A stretch of 13,026 nt of DNA from Phascolarctobacterium sp. (GTDB lineage Bacteria; Bacillota; Negativicutes; Acidaminococcales; Acidaminococcaceae), in assembly GCA_004558595.1 (NCBI GenBank), contig SFCN01000056.1, positions 1 to 13,026 of the forward strand, given 5' to 3'. The notes beneath the pieces are model-generated. The model worked only from the letters and a program-made list of their open reading frames with translations, was not told where the DNA came from and did not search any database. A program made the translations under genes and the position numbers. Of this stretch, positions 6,589 through 13,026 are shown piece after piece (position 1 is the stretch's first letter; each line of letters opens with the position of its first letter).

Positions 6589-7005
6589 TCACATAAAGAG
6601 CCTTAAAATAAACACTACCACAGCGCCTATGGCAGCAAAAACGATAAAGGTGGGCAGCAAGAAGAAAAATAAGGCTAAGATACCGCCTAAAATAAGCAAC
6701 GTCATCAAAATGCTGCTACCACAGCCAAAACGATGAACCTTAATCTGAGGACCATACTGCTGTCCACCATTGCTATAGCTACCTTGACCATAAGCGCCTC
6801 GCGTTCCTTGGTCAGAGCCCTTGCCCTGGCCATTGGTCATATTTTTATTATCCACAGTGCTGCCATCCTCTTCAATGGTCACTCCATCGAAGGTGTCCCG
6901 CTCATCAGGAGTCAGCACCTGAGCATCCACTTCAAAGCGGTAATGACAATAGGGGCACTCCAAGGCTCCCTTATCCACTTCACGGCCACAAAATCCACAT
7001 TTCAT
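6589..7005 (-). CDS. Small zinc-ribbon membrane protein of unknown function
   Basis: The 138-residue product begins with a zinc ribbon, MKCGFCGREV then CPYCHYRF, giving two CxxC knuckles (Cys3/Cys6 and Cys17/Cys20). An acidic segment follows (LTPDERDTFDGVTIEEDG, 31-48), then a flexible Gly/Gln/Asn/Ser-rich linker (about 50-88). The C-terminal 40 residues are strongly hydrophobic and can form two membrane helices (about 98-117 and 120-136). The zinc ribbon and linker would thus form a soluble N-terminal arm on a small membrane anchor, most likely in the cytosol. The start is ATG at 7005 after AAGGAG with a 7-base spacer; a TTG two codons earlier is too close to that site. It starts 16 bases after the 515-residue gene and is the last gene of the larB operon. 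No function can be assigned from sequence. Confidence 0.85.
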   Translation of the reverse strand: MKCGFCGREVDKGALECPYCHYRFEVDAQVLTPDERDTFDGVTIEEDGSTVDNKNMTNGQGKGSDQGTRGAYGQGSYSNGGQQYGPQIKVHRFGCGSSILMTLLILGGILALFFFLLPTFIVFAAIGAVVVFILRLFM

Positions 7006-7021
7006 TAGCAATCTCCTTCTG

Positions 7022-8569
7022 CTACATTAGTAGCATCAACAATAAGCCTTCCTCATTGATATAACGAGGGTCATGTGGCTCTAAATAATTCTTAGTCTTG
7101 ATTTCCTCGGTAGTTCTTTTAATCGTACTAATGGGTACACCATTACACATGGTGGAAATGTGCTCCGGCTTGTAATTATACACACCATTGGCCTGCACAA
7201 AGGCATTGATTACGCCAGCGGCCCAAATTTCAGGTCTGCGAATTGCTGTCACATTCTTTTCTGTACTGGCCACATAATCACTCCAGAGCTGCTGGGCAAG
7301 CTTAATATCAAGGGCGCTGAAGGCGTAGGGTCGCATACAATACCAAATCTCATCGCTGACTGCATCCTCCAGCAAAGGAGCTGGGCGGTAATGGCTGTGC
7401 ATAGTCAACTCGTTAAAGCCATCCAACTTCACATAGGCAGAATAAATAAGGGACATGTGACGCACGAACATGGGATAACGGCGAATGAAAGCCTGCCATG
7501 TAAGCTCACCACCGCTTTGAATGGCTACCCAATCCTTGGCCTGCTTCATCACCTTGAGAAAGCGTTTAAAGGAGCTTTTGGGAATCTGCATCCCCCTAAG
7601 GCAATTCATGACCATGGTTTTATTATAAAAAATATGCCCCATAAAGACCATATTTTCAGTGTCCACATCACCATCGAAGGGCAGCATCAGCATATAATCC
7701 TCTCCGGTGAAGACATTGACACAGCTAAAGAGACCATCCTCCGTCCTGCTCTGCACACTAAAACAAACTAGCTCAGCCTTTAAAAGCTCTAGCAACACAT
7801 CCCGGCTTACCTTACCCTTAGGGCTAAAGCCAATTTCATCAACACTGTCATAAAAATGCTGTAAAGGACTCTTATCATTGGCAATCATGCGATAATCAAA
7901 GAGAAAATAATCCCAAAAGCATTGACTATATTCCTCTGTACCAGGCTTTTCCTGTACCACACCGGTCATAAGAATGCCTGCATATAAAAACGTGGCTCGT
8001 TCAATGTCCTTCTTGTATTTTTTATCCTCGAAAAAGACGCGTAACGCCTGTAGCAGATTATCCAATCGCTCACCTATATTCAGGAATATCTTCGCCGGTA
8101 GGTCAGGAGTAGAATAAACATTATAGCGCTCAAAGCGAGGCCAAAAATGACCATCTTTATCAAGCATCTGCACCTGCCCATTTACTAAAAGCTTAGCTTT
8201 TGCTTCGGCAGGAGCAGTACAGCTGGTGATTATTCTTTTCTTTTTTAAATGGGTATAAAGCTCCGTCATGGTATCCAAAAAGGAAGCCACATTCTCAGGA
8301 CTTATCATAAAATCAGACACATTGCGGGCGCACCAGCCTACACAGTCAATGAAATTTTCCTTGGTCATATCTCCCAAAAAATTATCGGAATTACCTAAGA
8401 AAATACATAAAACTGTAATATGGTCCCAATCCTTATACAGCTCTTCTTGGCTGGCACCTTGCCAAAGCTTGGTCCGCAAAAAATTTTCCACATAGCTTTG
8501 CTGTAGCACACTATTCCATTCTTCATCCTGTGCATAAAAATCTGCTACATAGTCAAAAATATTATCCAT
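7022..8569 (-). CDS. Conserved-looking protein of unknown function, possible C-terminal HTH
   Basis: I do not recognise this 515-residue protein. It is soluble, rich in aromatic residues, and has no signal peptide or membrane segment. An N-terminal helical part (to about 115) precedes a middle region containing CFWDYFLFDYRM (217-228) and SPLQHFYD (234-241), then a beta-rich stretch around AELVCFSVQSRTEDG and VNVFTGEDYMLML (265-296). The C-terminus has PEIWAAGVINAFVQANGV (446-463) followed by ISTMCNGVPISTIKRTTEEI (471-490), which looks like a helix-turn-helix in a cyclin/TFIIB-like setting, similar to DUF6398-type domains; that match is inference. The start is placed at ATG 8569 because GGAG lies 6 bases upstream. 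An ATG at 8581 overlaps the larC stop codon but lacks a ribosome binding site. It lies in the larB-larC transcript. Confidence 0.82.
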   Translation of the reverse strand: MDNIFDYVADFYAQDEEWNSVLQQSYVENFLRTKLWQGASQEELYKDWDHITVLCIFLGNSDNFLGDMTKENFIDCVGWCARNVSDFMISPENVASFLDTMTELYTHLKKKRIITSCTAPAEAKAKLLVNGQVQMLDKDGHFWPRFERYNVYSTPDLPAKIFLNIGERLDNLLQALRVFFEDKKYKKDIERATFLYAGILMTGVVQEKPGTEEYSQCFWDYFLFDYRMIANDKSPLQHFYDSVDEIGFSPKGKVSRDVLLELLKAELVCFSVQSRTEDGLFSCVNVFTGEDYMLMLPFDGDVDTENMVFMGHIFYNKTMVMNCLRGMQIPKSSFKRFLKVMKQAKDWVAIQSGGELTWQAFIRRYPMFVRHMSLIYSAYVKLDGFNELTMHSHYRPAPLLEDAVSDEIWYCMRPYAFSALDIKLAQQLWSDYVASTEKNVTAIRRPEIWAAGVINAFVQANGVYNYKPEHISTMCNGVPISTIKRTTEEIKTKNYLEPHDPRYINEEGLLLMLLM

Positions 8570-8580
8570 TTCTTTCTCCA

Positions 8581-10086
8581 TCAGGTGAAATTAGCGTCCA
8601 CCTCACGATAAACCTCCTGCAAGGGCACATTGTTGGCCCTTGCGGCTGCAGCTGCGCTTTCATATTCCACTGCGTAGCGCTCGCCCGCCGGGGTTTCGCA
8701 AACCTTCACCTTTATAGCTCCGTACATTGTGTTAACCTCTTCCTCATGGCGCTCCAGATAGCTGCGCTCCATCATCTCATGACGAATGCCAAGTGTAGTA
8801 GTCTCAGCGTAAATAATATTTTCCATCGCTGCCACCTTTTCAGGCTTACACAACACCTGCAGCTGGTATGCAGGGCGACTCTTTTTCATAAAAATAGGCA
8901 AATAACAAACATCAAGGGCGCCATTCTTTAGCAGCTCTTCCATCACATAACCAAGGGTTTCTCCTGTAATATCGTCAAGGTTAGTTTCTAGCTTGCACAC
9001 CGCTTCAGTAGGAAAACAGGCTCCAGCGTCAGTGTAGCTAATAATGCAAGCGCGCAAAATGCTGGGAATAGCGTAAGTACGCTTACCTGCACCTAAGCCA
9101 ATAGCTTCAATTTGGTATTGGTCAGGCTTGCGCTCTACTCGCAAGGCAGCCACAGCTGCCGCGCCTGTGGGAGTCACGAACTCGCCCTCAACGGGCAATA
9201 ATTTCATAGGAATGCCATATTTTTGCATAATATTGGCAGTTGCCGGAACCGGAATGGGTAAAATACCGTGTTGGCAACGCACTGTGCCTCTACCCTCGCA
9301 AAGCTCTAGAGTAAGTAAATTATCAACATTAAGGCTATCATAACAAACTGCAATAGCAATGATATCCACAATAGAATCCAGCGCGCCAACTTCATGGAAA
9401 TGCACCTCATCCTTGGGGACAGCATGGGCCTTGGCCTCCGCCTCAGCGAGAATATCGAAAATTTTCAGCGCAATAGCCTTAGCATGCGCGCTCATCTCAG
9501 TATGATTAATAATCTCAATAATTTCCTTCAAGCCACGATGCTCATGGTGGTGATGGTGATGATGCTCACGCTTAGCGCAGCAATTATCCTTAGCGTCCAC
9601 ATGATTAGCCAAAATATGGGGCTTATGGGCCTGCAAGAATTCATGTCCTAGTTGAATTTCATGCTCATGCATATAATCATGCTCATTGTAAAAGCCATCA
9701 TGATAAGCTCGCTCATTGCCATGATCCAATAGATGCTCGTTTTCCGGCATATGGCTGGGCAACTCATGGTCTAAGCAAGGCTCACCCTCGTCTTTAGCCT
9801 CATGACCATGGTCATGGTCGTGATGATGCTCATGCTCATGTTGCTCTCCATGTAAATACTCCATATCATGGTCATGATTTGCGTGCTCGTCATCCAGAAT
9901 AACGTCAAAATCACAGCAATCAATGCCTGCTTTTTTGACGCGACTAATTTTATAAGTAAAGCCCTTGGCAGGCACGCTTTGCAGCGCCCTATCCAGGGCA
10001 GCTCGATCAGCACCTAAATCCAGCAACGCAGCCACTAGCATATCGCCACTAATACCTGCATTACACTCTAATAATAAAGATCTCAT
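8581..10086 (-). CDS. larC: Nickel-pincer cofactor biosynthesis protein LarC (nickel insertase), histidine-rich
   Basis: LarC inserts nickel into the pyridinium bis-thiocarboxylate mononucleotide, the last step of nickel-pincer nucleotide synthesis for lactate racemase and related LarA enzymes. The 501-residue protein shows the family N-terminus LLLECNAGISGDMLVAALLDLG (in parts: GISGDML at 11-17), HFHEVGALDSIVDI (229-242), EFVTPTGAAAV (302-312) and ETNLDDITGETLGYVMEEL (367-385). Between residues 68 and 183 lies a long insert with about 32 histidines, including a run of seven (175-181), plus many Asp/Glu and a Cys-Cys pair, a likely metal reservoir. The whole protein is one frame; in Lactobacillus plantarum LarC1 and LarC2 are joined by a programmed frameshift, which is not needed here. 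ATG at 10086 overlaps the larB stop as ATGA, with AAGGGGG upstream. Confidence 0.95.
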   Translation of the reverse strand: MRSLLLECNAGISGDMLVAALLDLGADRAALDRALQSVPAKGFTYKISRVKKAGIDCCDFDVILDDEHANHDHDMEYLHGEQHEHEHHHDHDHGHEAKDEGEPCLDHELPSHMPENEHLLDHGNERAYHDGFYNEHDYMHEHEIQLGHEFLQAHKPHILANHVDAKDNCCAKREHHHHHHHEHRGLKEIIEIINHTEMSAHAKAIALKIFDILAEAEAKAHAVPKDEVHFHEVGALDSIVDIIAIAVCYDSLNVDNLLTLELCEGRGTVRCQHGILPIPVPATANIMQKYGIPMKLLPVEGEFVTPTGAAAVAALRVERKPDQYQIEAIGLGAGKRTYAIPSILRACIISYTDAGACFPTEAVCKLETNLDDITGETLGYVMEELLKNGALDVCYLPIFMKKSRPAYQLQVLCKPEKVAAMENIIYAETTTLGIRHEMMERSYLERHEEEVNTMYGAIKVKVCETPAGERYAVEYESAAAAARANNVPLQEVYREVDANFT

Positions 10087-10847
10087 CTCTGTTCCCCCTT
10101 ACTTCCTCTTACAGCTAACCTATTAATCTGTGTCGCAATATACCCTGCGCCATAGCCATTATCGATATTAACTACAGAAACACAGTTCGCGCAGGAATTA
10201 ATCATCGTCAATAGCGCCGCTACGCCATGAAAGCTTGCTCCGTAGCCCACGCTAGTGGGCACCGCAATCACCGGATTGCGCACTAAACCACCTATAACGC
10301 TGGCCAAGGCGCCCTCCATTCCGGCTACTGCCACAATGCAATTGGCCTTCTGTAAGACCTCCATTTTGCTCACCAAGCGATGAAGACCGCTTACGCCCAC
10401 ATCATAGTATCGTTCTACCCTAGCCCCGAAAAATTCCGCCGTCTGGGCTGCTTCCTCAGCCACGGGCACATCCGCCGTGCCTGCTGTGCACACCGCCACC
10501 AGGCCCTCACGGGCCTTGTCCGGCTTTTGGAGCTTCAGCGTTTTGGCCAGCGGAGAATACATAATGCTAGGGATCACCTGACGCACCAGCTCCGCCTGTT
10601 CAGGCGTAGCCCGTGTTCCAAAAACCTCTCCCTGCTCAGCTAAAAGCCGCAAGTAAATGGCCTGTAGATAGGCGTCGGGCTTATTCGGGCAGTACACCAC
10701 CTCGGGAAATCCGGAACGCAGCTCTCTATATGTGTCCAGCTTGGCATAGCCCATATCCTCGTAAGCCTTGCGAGCAAAGAATCGCTCCGCTTCCTCAATG
10801 GACAAGCTGCCCTTCTGCACACCCTCAAGTACAGTTTTTATCTCCAC
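10083..10847 (-). CDS. larB: Nickel-pincer cofactor biosynthesis protein LarB (NaAD carboxylase/hydrolase)
   Basis: LarB carboxylates nicotinic acid adenine dinucleotide at the pyridinium ring and releases AMP, giving the dicarboxylate mononucleotide that LarE thiolates and LarC loads with nickel. The 254-residue length fits. The N-terminus has the usual short helix GSLSIEEAERFF, and the C-terminal half is the PurE (AIR carboxylase)-like domain: CTAGTADVPVAEEA (120-133), YDVGVSGLHRL (148-158), CIVAVAGMEGALASVIGGL (169-187), AVPTSVGYGASFHGVAALL (195-213) and INSCANCVSVVNIDNGYGAG (216-235). The start is GTG at 10847, seven bases after GGAGG. It overlaps larC by 4 bases. It begins 74 bases after thrC with a hairpin between them and no clear promoter, so it may use thrC read-through. 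Confidence 0.95.
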   Translation of the reverse strand: MEIKTVLEGVQKGSLSIEEAERFFARKAYEDMGYAKLDTYRELRSGFPEVVYCPNKPDAYLQAIYLRLLAEQGEVFGTRATPEQAELVRQVIPSIMYSPLAKTLKLQKPDKAREGLVAVCTAGTADVPVAEEAAQTAEFFGARVERYYDVGVSGLHRLVSKMEVLQKANCIVAVAGMEGALASVIGGLVRNPVIAVPTSVGYGASFHGVAALLTMINSCANCVSVVNIDNGYGAGYIATQINRLAVRGSKGEQR

Positions 10848-10870
10848 TATACTTCCTCCCTTTATGAGAA

Positions 10871-10900
10871 GGACTTAGTCCACCATTGCGAACTAAGTCC
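10871..10900 (-). terminator. Hairpin between thrC and larB (possible weak terminator)
   Basis: GGACTTAGT and ACTAAGTCC form a perfect 9-bp stem with a 12-base loop in the 74-base gap. On the minus strand the stem is followed by TTCTCATAAAG, a poor T-tract. It may partly end the thrC transcript or mark an mRNA processing point. The larB ribosome binding site begins 14 bases later. Confidence 0.5.
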
Positions 10901-10921
10901 CCAAGCTATGCTATGAAATTC

Positions 10922-12412
10922 TTATAGTAAATTCTTTACCACGGCCAGCTCCATCTTATCAGAGGGAATAACCTCCTTATGCAGCACAGGTAAATCCTTG
11001 AGCGCTAACATTCGGGGCGGAATTTCCACGCCGGTCTTGGCATTAAGCTCTGCCAAATTAGCGAAGGGATCAGCCCCTGCAGGCTGGGTATCCTCAAGAG
11101 CATCCAGAACGCTATCTGCGAATTTATAGGGACTTGCAGTGGAAAGCACGATGGAATAGGTCTCGTCGCTAGTCAAGAAGCGATATTTTTCCAAAGCGCG
11201 CCATGCCACAGCGGTATGAGTATCCATCAAATATTTATAATCACCATAAATACGACCAATAGCCTCTTTAGTCTCCAGCTCATCCACCCAGGCGCCAAAG
11301 AACTCGCTCTGTACACGCTTCAGAACATCATTGTCAATTTGATATACGCCCTCAGTGTTCAGGCGCTTCATATAACCAGCCACAAGGTTAGCATCTTGAT
11401 CCGTCACATTATAGAGCAAACGCTCTAAATTGCTGGATACCAAAATATCCATGGACGGAGAAATGGTCTTATAAAACTCACGGCGTTTATCATATGTACC
11501 GGAGTTAATAAAATCAGTCAGCACCTTATTACTGTTGGAAGCGCAGAGCAAACGCTCAACGGGCAGACCCATGAGCTTAGCATAATAGCCAGCCAGAATA
11601 TCGCCAAAATTACCGGTGGGGACAACGAAATTCACACCATCACCGAACTTAATTTTACCGGAGCTCACTGCATCCACATAGGCGCTGAAATAGTAAACAA
11701 TCTGCGGCACCAAACGTCCCCAGTTAATGGAATTAGCAGAGGAGAAGGTATAACCATTCTTGGCCAGCTCATCGCCAAGCACCTTGTTACCAAAAATCTC
11801 CTTCACACCACGCTGAGCGTCGTCAAAATTGCCCTCAATACCAAAAACCTTCACATTCTTACCCATTTGGGTGATCATCTGACGCTTTTGAATATCGCTG
11901 ACACCTTCGCTGGGGTAGAACACAATGATTTGGGTACCCTCAACATCGGCAAAGCCCTCTAGGGCAGCTTTGCCGGTATCACCGGAGGTAGCAACCAAAA
12001 TAACCACCTTATTGGTCTCGCCGCTCTTTTTCATGGAACGAGTCAGAAGATGGGGCAATAACTGAAGCGCCATATCCTTGAAGGCAGAGGTAGGTCCATG
12101 CCACAACTCCAGCACAGCGGTATTATCATTAACCTGTACCAAGGGCACAGGGTTATCGCCAAATTTTTCCTTGGCATAGGCTGCATTCACACATTCACGC
12201 AGCTCATCCTCACTAAAATCAGTGAGATATTGCAGTAGCACATCCACAGCTCTTTCAGTGTACGGTTTTTGAGCCATGGCCTTAATATCACCCATGCGCA
12301 TAGCAGGAATTTGCTGGGGCACAAATAGGCCCCCATCACCGGCCAAGCCTCTTGTAATCGCATGAGCTGAGCTCATCAAATCAGATTTCCCTCTAGTACT
12401 AACATATAACAT
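10922..12412 (-). CDS. thrC: Threonine synthase
   Basis: This PLP enzyme converts O-phospho-L-homoserine and water to L-threonine and phosphate. The 496-residue product fits the longer bacterial/fungal-type ThrC. The N-terminus reads YVSTRGKS then RGLAGDGGLFVP (21-32), as usual in the family. The PLP lysine is Lys112 in LWHGPTSAFKDMALQ (103-117). The phosphate-binding loop VATSGDTGKAALEGF (140-154) and later SANSINWGRL and VPTGNFGDILAGY complete the signature. The start is ATG at 12412, preceded by AAGTAGG with a 7-base spacer; the upstream TTG at 12433 overlaps that site and is rejected. No other threonine or homoserine gene (hom, thrB) is adjacent, so thrC stands alone with its own candidate promoter at 12489-12517 and a leader of about 70 bases. 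I saw no threonine/isoleucine-rich leader peptide or T-box there. Confidence 0.97.
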   Translation of the reverse strand: MLYVSTRGKSDLMSSAHAITRGLAGDGGLFVPQQIPAMRMGDIKAMAQKPYTERAVDVLLQYLTDFSEDELRECVNAAYAKEKFGDNPVPLVQVNDNTAVLELWHGPTSAFKDMALQLLPHLLTRSMKKSGETNKVVILVATSGDTGKAALEGFADVEGTQIIVFYPSEGVSDIQKRQMITQMGKNVKVFGIEGNFDDAQRGVKEIFGNKVLGDELAKNGYTFSSANSINWGRLVPQIVYYFSAYVDAVSSGKIKFGDGVNFVVPTGNFGDILAGYYAKLMGLPVERLLCASNSNKVLTDFINSGTYDKRREFYKTISPSMDILVSSNLERLLYNVTDQDANLVAGYMKRLNTEGVYQIDNDVLKRVQSEFFGAWVDELETKEAIGRIYGDYKYLMDTHTAVAWRALEKYRFLTSDETYSIVLSTASPYKFADSVLDALEDTQPAGADPFANLAELNAKTGVEIPPRMLALKDLPVLHKEVIPSDKMELAVVKNLL

Positions 12413-12488
12413 AACAAAACCTACTTTCTTCAAGTAATATGGACCATCTATTTCTCTAAAAAAAGCTATTAAGCCATTCTACATGCTC

Positions 12489-12517
12489 ATTTTATCACAA
12501 CTTGCTCGCTGCTACAA
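12489..12517 (-). promoter_or_regulatory. Candidate extended -10 promoter of thrC
   Basis: TGATAAAAT supplies an extended -10 element (TG-n-TAAAAT, hexamer 12494-12489). TTGTAG (12517-12512) lies 17 bases upstream as a partial -35 box. The site falls just after the ybaK stop codon, which is where a thrC promoter would be expected. The transcription start would be near 12482. Confidence 0.6.
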
Positions 12518-12521
12518 GACT

Positions 12522-13004
12522 TCAAGCGAAAATCAAGGGTACAACTGTGGCATTAGTTGCCCTTTGTAGGTCAGCAGGTGCTGCTACAAGCTGCATACCC
12601 CTTTGTCCGGCGCTGATGGCGATCTCAGGCCAATTATTACAGGAAGCATCCATATAGACAGGATAATTCTTTTTAGCGCCTAAGGGTGAGCAACCACCAC
12701 GAATATAGCCTGTTAAGGGCAACACCTCTTTGAGAGCTACCAGCTCCGCCCTTTTGTTGCCGCTGACCTTGGCCAGAGCCTTTAAATCCAGCTCCCCATC
12801 CCCGGGAATTACGGCAAACATAACGCCGTTTTTATCACCACGCACACACAGGGTTTTAAAAACCTGTGCCGGTGGCATACCAACCTCCTGAGCCAAATGA
12901 ATAGCATCAAGATGCTCCTCATCCACAGGATATTCTACTATTTTATACTCTATCTTCAACTCGTCCAGCTTACGAGCAGCATTAGTTTTTTTATTGTGTT
13001 TCAC
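12522..13004 (-). CDS. ybaK: Cys-tRNA(Pro)/aminoacyl-tRNA deacylase, YbaK type
   Basis: YbaK-family proteins hydrolyse mischarged tRNA, classically Cys-tRNA(Pro) made by prolyl-tRNA synthetase, and so guard translation accuracy in the cytosol. The 160-residue protein has the family length (E. coli YbaK has 159). Signatures are the N-terminal AARKLDELKIEYKIVEYPVD (9-28), VFKTL with the conserved Lys50, FAVIPGDGELDLKALAKV (63-80) and GYIRGGCSPLGAKK (99-112). The start is GTG at 13004, preceded by AAGGAGG with a 9-base spacer. A GTG at 13025 would lie upstream of that site and is rejected. It is a separate unit upstream of thrC, with the thrC promoter directly behind its stop codon. Substrate specificity among YbaK/ProX relatives cannot be settled by eye. 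Confidence 0.93.
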   Translation of the reverse strand: MKHNKKTNAARKLDELKIEYKIVEYPVDEEHLDAIHLAQEVGMPPAQVFKTLCVRGDKNGVMFAVIPGDGELDLKALAKVSGNKRAELVALKEVLPLTGYIRGGCSPLGAKKNYPVYMDASCNNWPEIAISAGQRGMQLVAAPADLQRATNATVVPLIFA

Positions 13005-13026
13005 CTTAGAAAACCTCCTTAACACT

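Noticed and set aside
9534..9885. Apparent simple-sequence repeat of CAT/CAC triplets
   Set aside because: It is the codon-level reflection of the histidine-rich LarC insert, in frame and irregular, not a separate repeat feature.
12430..12480. Terminator for ybaK at GGCT-TAAT-AGCT followed by seven T residues
   Set aside because: The stem has only four pairs including a G-T, and it lies downstream of the likely thrC start site, so it would block thrC.

Overview
This window looks like chromosome from a low-to-moderate GC Firmicute (Bacillota). The signs are strong AGGAGG-type ribosome binding sites on nearly every gene, a lysine (L-box) riboswitch, a DapG-type aspartokinase, and a pnp-to-dap gene neighbourhood also known from Bacillus and Clostridia. 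The lack of sporulation genes in that neighbourhood and the palindromic intergenic repeats fit a non-sporulating gut member of the Negativicutes; this is inference, not proof. All ten genes lie on the minus strand, so transcription runs from high to low coordinates. The long plus-strand open frames are antisense shadows.

Layout in transcription order: (1) 13004-12522, a YbaK-type aminoacyl-tRNA deacylase. (2) 12412-10922, threonine synthase (thrC), with its own candidate promoter. (3) 10847-6589, a tightly packed four-gene operon: larB, larC, a 515-residue protein of unknown function, and a small zinc-ribbon membrane protein. LarB and LarC make the nickel-pincer nucleotide cofactor; no larE or larA is in view. 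LarC carries a very large histidine-rich insert. (4) 6583-6510, a degenerate palindromic repeat. (5) 6410-4323, polynucleotide phosphorylase (pnp). (6) 4322-4078, an intergenic stretch with an unidentified palindrome-rich element, a candidate dut promoter and an 11-bp hairpin. (7) 4077-3625, dUTPase (dut). (8) 3626-3454, a composite palindromic repeat with inverted termini that overlaps the dut stop codon. (9) 3380-3108, a consensus promoter, lysine riboswitch and intrinsic terminator. (10) 2981 to the window edge, the lysine/diaminopimelate operon dapB-asd-dapG, with dapG cut by the window start.

Together dapG, asd and dapB supply steps from aspartate to tetrahydrodipicolinate (lysine and peptidoglycan DAP). 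The riboswitch lets lysine shut off the whole operon by premature termination: the same 8 bases close the aptamer's P1 helix or form the antiterminator. thrC draws on the same aspartate-semialdehyde branch but has no lysine control here. pnp and dut are housekeeping genes for RNA turnover and dUTP removal.

The least ordinary part is the larB-larC-unknown-zinc-ribbon operon, where two uncharacterised proteins are coupled to nickel-cofactor synthesis, followed by the three structured intergenic elements. Nothing else looks exotic: there is no CRISPR array, rRNA, tRNA, transposase or phage gene.
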